Source: Meconema thalassinum (lineage: Eukaryota > Arthropoda > Insecta > Orthoptera > Tettigoniidae). From it: a stretch of 64,000 bases of DNA. The first letter of the stretch is position 1, and each line of letters starts with the position of its first letter. The stretch covers positions 48,607,348 through 48,671,347 of the forward strand of contig OX336393.1 of NCBI GenBank assembly GCA_946902985.2, given 5' to 3'. The notes below the pieces were generated by a model, which searched no databases, had not been told where the DNA came from, and saw only the letters and a program-made list of their open reading frames with translations. Below, in pieces: positions 31,054 to 40,459 of the stretch. Made by a program: the position numbers and the translations under genes.

Positions 31054-31832
31054 GAAGACTAAGGATTAACTTCTTCAACGGAATTGTATCTACAGACGAG
31101 CTTTCTACACTACAGGAAGCTCCTCGACGAGGGAAAGAGGTTACTCCACTGAACCATCCCACGCCAGACGCTGAGATGCCACCATTAGCCTACACTGCAC
31201 TCTCAGATAAGTCAACTTCAATACGAAAGGAAATAGCATGTTGAAACAACTGATATTTCTTCATTATTATCATTTGGATTGATGAAGCTAATATAAGACT
31301 GCTATTACACGAACAGGAACTGCGTATTGTCAATCAAGAAGCACGCATCCTGTCTACTGTATTTGTTTATTATTATTATTAGCGAGATAGACATAACTGG
31401 CCCCCGCTAAACAGAAACTGTATGCACGGATGTTGTATTGTTTATGAAATGCCTGCATGAATTGTGCATGACTTATTAAGGAATCCAGTTTCTTTAATCT
31501 ACAGTATTCCAAAGTAGTAGAATATCTTTCCTCCGCTGGACTTTGCAACGGGTCACGCATGTGTAGTTCCGTTCAGTTCCGTGCGATCTGAGCGCACATG
31601 CCTAAATCAACTCAACAGCGCCATCTATTAACTCACGCGCCCTACCAGTCATTCTCCAGCGCACTCTGTTAGCAAGGTCTTAAGATCTTCCACGGACCTA
31701 GCACGCCCTCTGTCAGCCCTCAAAGGTACCGGTGCGGTACGGATCACCCCTACCCGCCCGTAAGCTCACCGCTCACTACGTCACGTCTGGAGGGAGGCCT
31801 GTCAGTCAAGCTTAAGATTTATTGCACCCATT
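31054..31832 (+). other. BEL element 1 leader, uncoding
   Basis: Sequence between the primer site and gag. It contains an ATT run at 31366-31380 and nothing recognisable as protein. At nearly 0.8 kb it is long for a BEL leader; 31255-31600 may be a separate insertion, but no ends were found. Confidence 0.4.
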
Positions 31833-32600
31833 ATGCCGACGGAACAAGAGACCGCTACTGCAGTAAGCCTGCACAATCTGAAAAGGAAAAGAACACGTGA
31901 GAGAGCGAATGCCACACGCTTCATTACAGCCATTAACAGCCTTACAGAAGACACAGCTTCGGAAGACTTCACATTCCACCGCGATAGACTGCAGGAAACA
32001 CTCACCAGCTTAACCCAACTGGACGATGGTATTCATGATCTGTTATCGGACGCAGATTACAATGCTGACATTACTGTATGTGACGAATATATTGACAATG
32101 CAAAGCGCGCCATACAGAAAGCTACGATTGGAGCGGACAAGAAGCTTTACTCTGTCACCTCTACCTTGACCATAAACGAAGCTCCCACCACTCCCACCAT
32201 GCCCACGTCACAACCAATTAAGTTGCCCACCATAAAACTTAGCCCCTTCACGGGAGATATTGAAGAATGGTCTCGCTTTTGGGAGCAGTTCACTACTTCC
32301 ATTGACCAGAATCCTACAGTATCGCAGGTCAACGAACACGTCTTTCTGAGAGGTTACTTAGAAGGGGAGCCCAAGCATCTCGTAGACGGTATTGCTATCA
32401 CAGCTGGCACTTATAATGCCACAAAGAAAATTCTCATTTCCAAGTACGGAGATGAAAATAGAATTATCCAGGCGCACTTAGACTATCTGGAAAACATACC
32501 GCCGATACACTCCGCCACCCCCGAGTCCCTAAATCACACTTACGTTGAGTGCAACCGACGGATTCATCAAACTCATGTGTTTTTTGAACGAAGAGGTTGA
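31833..32600 (+). pseudogene. BEL/Pao element 1 gag (DUF1759-type), frame-broken
   Basis: 255 codons from ATG 31833. An acidic N-terminal region is followed by the Pao gag signature LPTIKLSPFTGDIEEWSRFW (about residues 129-148), then VFLRGYLEGEPKHLVDGI and ISKYGDENRIIQAHLDYLEN, the DUF1759 pattern (P-x-[FI]-x-G-x-x-x-x-W-x-x-F). After a conserved ECNRRI the family continues for about 50 more residues before a FLxxEVxxAL block; here that stretch is missing and the frame shifts, so gag runs into a stop at 32598-32600 while the block appears in the pol frame. Likely a small deletion with frame change rather than a programmed shift. Forms the particle core in intact elements. Confidence 0.85.
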
Positions 32601-35600
32601 AGGTGCCCTCATTAGTCAAAAGATTCGGGGGGAATCTTATCAGCACCCGGCTTCTATCTATCAGCACCCGGCTTCTGTCCCAGCAACAGCGGCGTTCCAG
32701 ATTGACACTCACGCGAAGAAAGGGAAGAAGAGAGAGAAGGAAAGACTACAGCCATTCTGCGTCTTTTGTGAAGGAAGAGGATACTGGGCTCAGGATTGTA
32801 CTAAGGTAACCGGAACTGACGCTAGAACTCAGAAATTGAAACAATCATCGCGTTGTTTCCTCTGTCTTAAACGAGGCCATCACACAAAGGACTGTAGCAG
32901 AAAAGGAAGAGCTTCGTGTTCCCAGTGTGGAAAAGGTCACCATAGAGGGATTTGCAGCAACTTAAATCATTTCCCTGTCGCGAATTGCACAGAAACAACC
33001 GCCGTTGGTAAAATAAACGTCACTACTCCGGGATTTACCCATCTCCAGACTGCTAGAATATGGATCTCGGGACCAACGGGTTCGAGTAAGCTGACGAGGT
33101 GCGTTCTCGACGGAGGTAGTCAATCCAGTTTCGTCAAAAGTTCCTTGGTCGATGAACTGGGTCTGGAAGTCATTGGAGACGCATCATTAAAGGTTCACGC
33201 GTTTGAAACACCATCCAACACATCACATTCACGTAGGTTCGTTCGCCTGAAGACGAGAGGATTTTGGGACAGTACCCAAGTAACATTGACGGCATTTGAA
33301 ACCACCCACTCCTTTTCTCACCACCCAGCAGTACCACGAGATATCACGATGACTGGACAAACGCGGAAACTGCAATTGGCTGACCCTACAGATGATTCAG
33401 CTGACCTTCCAATCGAGCTGTTAATCGGAGGAGATCAGTATTGGACAATCGTCAGTGACTCTGCTCCGATACGACTCTCCTCGTCAGTTGTGTTAATTCC
33501 ATCGAAATTTGGATGGATATTCACCGGAAGCCGCTCAGGTGTATCAGCTACTAACACGGTTGTAAACTTCATCGATGCATGTCACTCCATGCCCTGTGAC
33601 GACTCTCTTCGACGTTTTTGGGATCTGGAGTCCGTAGGGATCGCAGCTGAACAAGACCGAGCAATGAGCGCTAAAGACACCTCACTTCTAACACAATTTC
33701 ACGCGTCTTACAGTATTGAGGACCAAAGAAGAGTCGAACGATTGCCACGCAAGGAAACTATGGAACTTGCCAACAACTATCACGTTGCAGAAAAACGATT
33801 CCAATCACTGGAAACCCGATTCCGGAAGAACGAAGCCCTGAGACAAACATACACGAACCACATGATGGACTACATAAGGAAAGGCCACGTGGAACTAGCT
33901 CCAGAGGAAACCCGTACGGATGAGTTTTATCTTCCTCATCACTTGGTAAAGAAAGAGAAACATGGAACCATTAAATGGCGTATAGTCTTCGACGCATCGT
34001 CACACGAAGAAAACGCGCGCCCACTCAACGAGACCCTGGAAATGGGACCCAACCTACTCCCCGAACTGTTTGCAGTATTGTTGCGGTTCCGTTCATTCCC
34101 GTACGGTGTGATAGGAGACATCAGCCAAGCGTTTCTTCAGTTGTCCCTTCACGAAGAGGATAGAGACTTGACCAGATTCCTGTGGTACCGTGTTGTCGAA
34201 GATGAGAGTGGTGCTCAAGTGGCTTCCAACGAGCAAACGATTTTTCGCTTCACAAGACTCCCATTCGGACTGACTTGCAGCCCATTTCTCCTTTCAGCTA
34301 CACTGAGAGAACTAGCCACTAGAAACAGATCTCAGTTTCCTTCCGCGGCTTCATTCATAGATGAAAATACATTCATGGACGACATTATCGCAGGTGCCCG
34401 AGGAGAAAATGAAGCAATCGCACTCTACTATAAACTCACCTCTCTCATGAAGAAGATAAGTCTACCCATGTCGAAATGGGCCACGAGTTCCCAACAGCTG
34501 ATCCAGATATGGAAGGCCGAAGGAAGAGAGATCAGCACGGAAACACACGTTCTTGGTGTTCCATGGAACACAGTAACAGACTCGCTCACTATAGATGTTA
34601 CAGAAATCACAACGAGACTGAAGGACCGCCCCGCTACGAAACGACACCTGCTCCAAGCGACTGCTAGTTTCTACGACCCATTGGCCTTAATGACGCCGGT
34701 ATCAATACTGGGGAAAATCCTATTTCAGGACACATGGCATAGAGGACTAACATGGGATGAACTCCAACCGCAGGACCTTGCCAGTCGCTGGCACAGCTGG
34801 ACCTCAAGTCTACCCCAACTCTCGCAGATCACCGTCCCAAGATGGGCAGGAATGCCCGAACGCGACATCACAGATGTCCATGTGTTCTGCGACGCTTCAG
34901 AGCGAGCGTATGGAGCTGTTTTGTATAGACGATCTCTCTGCAATGGCACCATATCTGCCCACATGTTGTGCAGTAAAAGTAGACTTGCGCCAGTCAAGAA
35001 GGTGACACTACCACGTTTAGAGTTGCTAGCAGCGGTGATAGGCGTTCGACTCTTGAATTACTGCGCTAAGGCGCTGCCCTTCGACACAAGCAGAGGGACC
35101 CTGTGGACGGACTCAAGAGTAACCCTAGGATGGATTCAGAATGATCCGAGTCGTTGGAAGACGTTCGTCTGCAACCGCGTGGCCGATATTCAATCCTCTA
35201 CCACTCCGTCACAATGGAGACATTGTCCAGGCAAGGACAATCCAGCAGATCACTTGTCACGAGGATTGACGGCAGAGAAGATCAAAACTCTTCAAGCCTG
35301 GTGGAAAGGACCATCATGGCTATCTCTCGACCAATGCCATTGGCCACACAGCTCACCCCTCTCTACGCCCCTCCCTGAAGCAAGAACTCGCGCTCAGGAT
35401 GTGCTCCAAATTGAATCACCAGACCCAGTAATTGAAGCTACCAGATACAGCTCCTATATCAAACTTCTTCGCGTAACCGCAAGGGTTCTTCGCTTCGTAC
35501 GCCTACTTAGACATGAGGACCAACCAACGGGGGAACTGACAGCAGAAGACATAAATGGAGCCCTCCGCTATTGGATAAAGGCAGTGCAAATGGAATGTTT

Positions 35601-36684
35601 CCCTGCCGAAATTGCAGCTCTCGAACGGAAGACCCCTCTGCCTGAGAAATCGAAAATCAAATGTTTCAATCCATTTCTCGACAATAGCATACTTCGCCTC
35701 GGTGGACGCCTACAATATGCTGCGGTTTCAGAGAGTGAACGGCATCCAATCATCATGGAAGGACGACATCACTTCACACAACTGCTAATAAGAGACAAGC
35801 ACATACGGCTCCATCATCTCGGAGTACAGATTGTTCTCTCTGATCTCCGAAGCACCTACTGGATCCTTGGTGCTCGCCGTGCCATCAAACACGTCCTTCA
35901 CCAATGTTTACCCTGCAAGATGGTAAAAAATGTTGGCGGCCAGGCAATAGAGGCTCCACTGCCCTCCGAACGAGTGACCCCGAGCCAGCCATTCGCTGTC
36001 ACAGGTATCGACTTCGCGGGCCCGCTGTACGTCAGGGCAGGAACATCAGCCAAAAAGCGTTATATCACCCTCTTTACGTGTGCCACTACACGGGCCCTAC
36101 ATTTGGAATTGTGTGGTGATATGAGCGCCGACAGATTCATGCAAGCACTACAGAGATTCGTCGGTAGGCGCGGTCTGCCACACACTATTTATTCGGACAA
36201 CGCCCAGACCTTTCACGCGGCTAACAAGGAACTGAGTGGCATTTGGGCTTCACTGTCTGCGGCAAAGACTCACCGCTACCTCTCCGAGCACGGTGTAACT
36301 TGGAAATTCATCGCTCCACGCGCGGCTTGGTGGGGAGGATGGTGGGAGAGGATGGTTGGATCGACGAAGCGGTGTCTACGGAAGGTACTTGGACGCTCCA
36401 GCATCGACGAAGAAGGACTTCAAACAGTACTGGTCAGCATCGAAGCCGCACTGAATTCTAGACCCTTGACTCGCAATGGAGACACCGGCGATGTGTTGAC
36501 TCCCGCACACTTCCTTGTGGGAGAGAAACTCACTACAGTTCCATCTGGGCCTGAACCACCAACGGGAGTTCCTGTTCGAGAATTCCGACTGCGTCAACAA
36601 CTGGCAGACGACTTCTGGAAGCGCTGGAGTAAGGAGTACCTACTGTTGCTGCAGAGCTTCCATCAAGTCCAGATGGAACTGTAG
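32545..36684 (+). CDS. BEL/Pao element 1 gag-pol polyprotein (knuckles, protease, RT, RNase H, integrase)
   Basis: 1379 codons without a stop; homology begins about codon 12, so the ATG at 32545 is not a real start. Order: three zinc knuckles (Cys at residues 72, 104, 125; the first has Tyr where His is expected), aspartic protease with LDGGS (Asp189), RT from about 400 with WRIVFDASS (about 477) and the FMDD catalytic box (610-613; Tyr replaced by Phe), RNase H (Asp783 in FCDASE; TDS near 855), HHCC integrase finger (about 1090-1127), integrase core Asp1156, Asp1218, Glu1300, then a shortened DUF5641 region. This order, with a protease-RT linker, defines BEL/Pao. The last part is lost at the inverted duplication, where the reading frame ends in QMEL. 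Catalytic residues appear preserved; the broken gag and missing 3' LTR make the copy unlikely to move by itself. Confidence 0.93.
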   Translation: MSATDGFIKLMCFLNEEVEGALISQKIRGESYQHPASIYQHPASVPATAAFQIDTHAKKGKKREKERLQPFCVFCEGRGYWAQDCTKVTGTDARTQKLKQSSRCFLCLKRGHHTKDCSRKGRASCSQCGKGHHRGICSNLNHFPVANCTETTAVGKINVTTPGFTHLQTARIWISGPTGSSKLTRCVLDGGSQSSFVKSSLVDELGLEVIGDASLKVHAFETPSNTSHSRRFVRLKTRGFWDSTQVTLTAFETTHSFSHHPAVPRDITMTGQTRKLQLADPTDDSADLPIELLIGGDQYWTIVSDSAPIRLSSSVVLIPSKFGWIFTGSRSGVSATNTVVNFIDACHSMPCDDSLRRFWDLESVGIAAEQDRAMSAKDTSLLTQFHASYSIEDQRRVERLPRKETMELANNYHVAEKRFQSLETRFRKNEALRQTYTNHMMDYIRKGHVELAPEETRTDEFYLPHHLVKKEKHGTIKWRIVFDASSHEENARPLNETLEMGPNLLPELFAVLLRFRSFPYGVIGDISQAFLQLSLHEEDRDLTRFLWYRVVEDESGAQVASNEQTIFRFTRLPFGLTCSPFLLSATLRELATRNRSQFPSAASFIDENTFMDDIIAGARGENEAIALYYKLTSLMKKISLPMSKWATSSQQLIQIWKAEGREISTETHVLGVPWNTVTDSLTIDVTEITTRLKDRPATKRHLLQATASFYDPLALMTPVSILGKILFQDTWHRGLTWDELQPQDLASRWHSWTSSLPQLSQITVPRWAGMPERDITDVHVFCDASERAYGAVLYRRSLCNGTISAHMLCSKSRLAPVKKVTLPRLELLAAVIGVRLLNYCAKALPFDTSRGTLWTDSRVTLGWIQNDPSRWKTFVCNRVADIQSSTTPSQWRHCPGKDNPADHLSRGLTAEKIKTLQAWWKGPSWLSLDQCHWPHSSPLSTPLPEARTRAQDVLQIESPDPVIEATRYSSYIKLLRVTARVLRFVRLLRHEDQPTGELTAEDINGALRYWIKAVQMECFPAEIAALERKTPLPEKSKIKCFNPFLDNSILRLGGRLQYAAVSESERHPIIMEGRHHFTQLLIRDKHIRLHHLGVQIVLSDLRSTYWILGARRAIKHVLHQCLPCKMVKNVGGQAIEAPLPSERVTPSQPFAVTGIDFAGPLYVRAGTSAKKRYITLFTCATTRALHLELCGDMSADRFMQALQRFVGRRGLPHTIYSDNAQTFHAANKELSGIWASLSAAKTHRYLSEHGVTWKFIAPRAAWWGGWWERMVGSTKRCLRKVLGRSSIDEEGLQTVLVSIEAALNSRPLTRNGDTGDVLTPAHFLVGEKLTTVPSGPEPPTGVPVREFRLRQQLADDFWKRWSKEYLLLLQSFHQVQMEL
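36314..36548 (+). repeat. Left arm of 235-bp inverted duplication (integrase)
   Basis: Part of the integrase/DUF5641 coding region, including catalytic Glu1300. The reverse complement of 36669-36903 matches it at all but two positions (in the GACGAAGCGGTG segment), with no gaps. Confidence 0.95.
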
Positions 36685-36903
36685 TGAGTTTCTCTCCCAC
36701 AAGGAAGTGTGCGGGAGTCAACACATCGCCGGTGTCTCCATTGCGAGTCAAGGGTCTAGAATTCAGTGCGGCTTCGATGCTGACCAGTACTGTTTGAAGT
36801 CCTTCTTCGTCGATGCTGGAGCGTCCAAGTACCTTCCGTAGACATCGATTCGTCGATCCAACCATCCTCTCCCACCATCCTCCCCACCAAGCCGCGCGTG
36901 GAG
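36669..36903 (-). repeat. Right arm of 235-bp inverted duplication (integrase, reversed)
   Basis: Encodes the same integrase stretch on the minus strand (WWGGWWERMVGSTNRCLRKV); one Lys-to-Asn change results from the two differences. The 120-bp spacer (36549-36668) is the end of the pol ORF. The minus-strand frame 36533-36919 is created by this arm. Confidence 0.95.
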
Positions 36904-37080
36904 TAAGGGTCGAGGACAAGAACTGTAGGGGTAGACCAAGGTTAGAATATGTTAAACAGAATGCCTCGGACGTGGCGTGTGGTAGCTATGTAGAGATGAA
37001 ACGATTAGCTCGGGACAGGGAGATATAGAAAACTGCATCAAACCAGTCAAAAGACTGAAGGCTTAAACAACAATAAATAC
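36904..37080 (+). pseudogene. LINE 3' end fragment
   Basis: GRPRLEYVKQNASDVACGSY / VEMKRLARDREI followed by a stop and, in the next frame, KTASNQSKD: the conserved C-terminal tail of an RTE-related LINE (GRPR-x-x-Y-[VI]-x-Q-[VI] ... Y-x-E-[ML]-KR). AACAACAATAAATA at its end resembles a 3' tail. It immediately adjoins the inverted duplication. Confidence 0.65.
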
Positions 37081-37082
37081 GC

Positions 37083-37299
37083 TTGGTCGAGTCTCAAATT
37101 TCAGATATATCGGTGAAGTCATCCAACAGAATGGATTAGAAGAGGAAGGAATTAATGTCGGTATGAGCAAGTTAGACCTGGCACACCAAATAACAAAGAA
37201 TATCTCTAACAAAAAGTATATGAGTACAGGGGACAAGTTCCGACACTATACCACAGTTGTAAAACCTGGGGGATTATATGCGTCCGAAACGTTGACTAC
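37083..37299 (+). mobile_element. RTE LINE fragment, left part of the copy split by BEL element 2
   Basis: Encodes RVSNFRYIGEVIQQNGLEEE then ISNKKYMSTGDKFRHYTTVV and LYASETLT. This is colinear with FKYLGEWIQQNG...NKKCFSMNTKIRHYNTVI...LYASESLI of the minus-strand LINE at 12505-13536, so it is the same family. The last five bases, ACTAC (37295-37299), are duplicated at 47202-47206. Confidence 0.9.
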
Positions 37300-40194
37300 T
37301 GGTGTATTCTTTGAATACACGGTACCTGAGATATAATGTCTACTGCTCCTTGCATGTTCATTTCCTTCTTCCTCTTTGCCAAACACCAACAGTGATCATT
37401 TGTTTTCTCCTTTATGTGCAAATCTCTTATATTTTGTATGAGTATGTTTCAGATATATAACTTCTGTGACCCACCTAGCGTCATCTAGTAGCGAACCTCT
37501 GAAACTACTCAATTCCTCATCGTGCAAGAGGACTTACATATCCATCTGGCCACCAGATCTCGTTACTATCGTCAGCTATTTTCTCCTTGAGCAAGAGGAC
37601 TACGTCTACTGTTTCACTCACCATGCTGCGCTAATATCGCCTACTATCAACTCTTAGAAGACCATCCATCAAGAAGAAAATTTATTTTTGATAAGTTGGT
37701 TATGCTGATATGAATACCTTTTGTTTCCTACCCCCACTCTCTCCCCTTCCTAGGACCTTCCGTGCTTCGTTGAGCTGCTCTCACTTCTCCGTCTGCAGTT
37801 GACTCGTTCAGTCAAAGCTCCGCTCGAGCTTGCCTCCTCAAACCAAGAGGCTCACCCTCTTTTACGCCATGTTGGCTAAGTAATCATCAATAGAAACTTC
37901 GACTTCAACATGAAATCAAGATAAGTACCATTTTTAAAAAGTTTTAACCTCATCTTCATGGTTTTAACTTCCAAGTGCTTTTAATTATAATTTATAGGCA
38001 GTGTGAAACTATTTACTTTGGGGCAATAATCATTCTTCGTGGGATTTGCCATGTTGAGCTTTTTCTTGTATAAGCCAACCTTACTAAAAAGAGCTTTTCT
38101 TAAGCTATTCAAACGAGAAACCCTCTCGCTACGTGGGATATTATCTAATACCCGCTGTCTATAATTATAAAGCTATTTCCTCCGTTGGATTTTCTCAACC
38201 CCATTTTTCTGCTAAGGTCGTTCTGGAACCTTCGAGATCTTGTTCTCTATCTGCGAGTCTTGCCGTCAAGTATTGTTCACGCACGTGTGAAAATACTAGT
38301 TAAAATGTGGAATCTTCCTTATAAATTTTTGCAATAGCTAACTCTCCTCCACCGCTGGAACCTCTGGAACATTCTATGGCGCATTTAATTGTAAATCACA
38401 ACTTTTTCAAGAAATAGACTCTCACCTATATAGTGCAATCAGTTATTTCCATAATTGCAATAACTTTCTTTTTTATGAACTTTAGTGTTTCTACAGTGAA
38501 CTTTTCATATGTTTCAATGAACTATAGTGAAAACCAGTGCTTGCTAAACTTTTCTACCGCGTCGCGATCGTCCGGTTATATATTAAATACGGCCATGAAC
38601 ATTGATCCTATATCCCAATGATCTTTCCTCAACCTTCTACTAACAACCATTATTTATAAAATTGTAACTTTCTATAAGGTGTTACTCACGAAGTGCCCTT
38701 CCAACTTTGCTAGTTTAACATTAATTAAATTCTGCATAATTGCTTGTGTGATACAAGTTTTAAATTCACGTTGTTCCTTTCCCATAATCAGGGAAAACAA
38801 TTCTCTAAACTCTTGAGCGAGTCATGTTCAGGTTTCACGAAATGGAAACTGTCCCATTTGGCGAGTGATTCCTGCTCAAACTTGGGAAGTCCAGAACTTT
38901 CCCTTTCACTTTCTTCAGGTTTCACAGTAAGTGACCTGCCCTCTTTGTATAATTCTCATATATTCATTCTGTATAAATATAAGAAGTTGTAGGAACTTCT
39001 ATCTTATTTTTCACGTTGTTATTATTGTTATTTTCAAAGTTGTCACTTTCTCTAGAACATTCTCTCCTGAATTTCTTAAGGTGCACTTTTTGTACTCTAA
39101 TTCACGTTAAAGCTTTAATTATTTTATTGCTCATTTGTTTAAATCTTATAAAGATTTTAGAAAAAGGTAAGGTTTGAAACCTTGAAAATTGTCAATTGCC
39201 TGGAGCAACCGTTTAATGTTGAGAGGTCTGCGACCCTATTTGTTAAAAAGTTCAAATGAACTATGTTTATTAAAATTATATTGCATAATTGTTAATTACC
39301 TCAAACTTTTTCTAATTGTAAAATAAACAAATCTTTTCCCTTTGCTTTTTCATTTTCGAATATAAAGTTTAGGCAAAATCCTGTCTTCCTTGACTCTCCT
39401 CACTCAATGACATTAAAATCTTTAATAGGGCTTTTACCATTTGTTGCATTTGAGCAAGAACTCTTAATTTTCACCTCACTAAAGTTCTTCTTAGCGTTAA
39501 TAGCTAATTCTAATTGGCCAGTAAGGCAAGTAAAGTTCGCTAAGCCAACTACCTGCTTGTGGAGACCCTCTCCGAACACTTATGGTCAGTTTTCTAAAAG
39601 ATAAGTGTTTCTTTTTGTCTAAACTTTTAGCCGGCTCCTCGCTGAGTAAAAGCTTAGCCATTGTCCAATGCAACCATTGGTTCATTTACCAAGATTACCC
39701 AATAAGGCATAATCTTTTATCATATTCCTTCTTAGAGACACTTGGTCGCTCTTACAGGAACTCCATAATTTTGGAAATTGAAAATACCAAACCTGAGTTA
39801 AATCATTGGCATTCTTCGAATTACTTTGTAAAACCTAATTTCTTTGAGAAGACATACAGTAAATTTGTTCTTCTCAGTCTTGCCAGACCATCACCCTTCC
39901 CCATAGTACTTTTATACGTGCTTGGGAGGAAATATACTAAAGCCTTTCTCTTGCAAACCGCCCAAGTCCTAACTGCGGTTCCCGTTAGCCTCGACCAAGC
40001 TCGTACCTACTTTAGGTATCCGAGAGTTAATTTCCATTGGCAACTGCTTCTAAGGGTATTTAAATCTCAACTTATTAATTTTGTGGGACTCTCCTCCTAT
40101 TTTTCTATCCTTCTTTTCCAATCCCAAATCTACTTTCTTCTCTTAATCATCTTCCCTTGGTGGGTGGGTTATTCCTCATCCTATAATCTACCCA
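37300..40194 (+). repeat. BEL element 2, 5' LTR (2,895 bp)
   Basis: Starts TGGTGTATTCTTTGAATACA and ends ATAATCTACCCA. Unusually long for BEL/Pao LTRs, which are generally a few hundred bases. The first 21 bp contain a perfect hairpin GTGTATTC-TTT-GAATACAC (37302-37320). T-rich on the plus strand, so long stop-poor frames arise, including 39582-40250, which reads through the LTR end. Confidence 0.95.
38972..38979 (+). promoter_or_regulatory. Candidate LTR TATA box
   Basis: TATAAATA, repeated in the 3' LTR at 45979-45986. An AATAAA lies about 350 bp downstream in each LTR (39322-39327, 46329-46334), a spacing compatible with U3-R-U5 organisation. Transcription start not determined. Confidence 0.45.
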
Positions 40195-40199
40195 AAATT

Positions 40200-40217
40200 T
40201 GGTGCCGAAACCCGGGA
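40200..40217 (+). other. Primer binding site for tRNA-Phe
   Basis: TGGTGCCGAAACCCGGGA begins 5 bp after the 5' LTR and is complementary over 18 bases to the 3' end of eukaryotic tRNA-Phe, which starts GCCGAAA and ends TTTCGGCACCA. Primes minus-strand synthesis. Confidence 0.85.
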
Positions 40218-40459
40218 GAGCCCATTTTTTCTTTTCTCTTTTTAAAATAGTGTCATTTGACAATACTTTGCATATTTCTAATATCCGTGTTGAATATTTC
40301 AGCTATAACCACATCGTGTAAAGCCTGTGAACGGGAAAGAGGCCGCTCCTGTCTCCTATGGTGTGTCCCATTCTTTCTACTCATTCGCTGCTGCCAGCTT
40401 GACAGCATTTCCAAGGTTCCACAGTTTCGCGAGTTACATTTTCATTTACCTTCTTTAAT

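Noticed and set aside
32545..32600. Programmed gag-pol frameshift at the overlap
   Set aside because: About 50 conserved codons are missing at this point compared with the usual family layout, so a deletion explains the frame change better.
36533..36919. Minus-strand integrase ORF next to pol
   Set aside because: It is the inverted duplication of the plus-strand integrase, not an independent gene.
39582..40250. 222-codon ORF in the BEL LTR, repeated in the other LTR
   Set aside because: Duplication of the frame is automatic for LTRs, it reads across the LTR boundary and primer site in the 5' copy, and the strand is T-rich. No domain.
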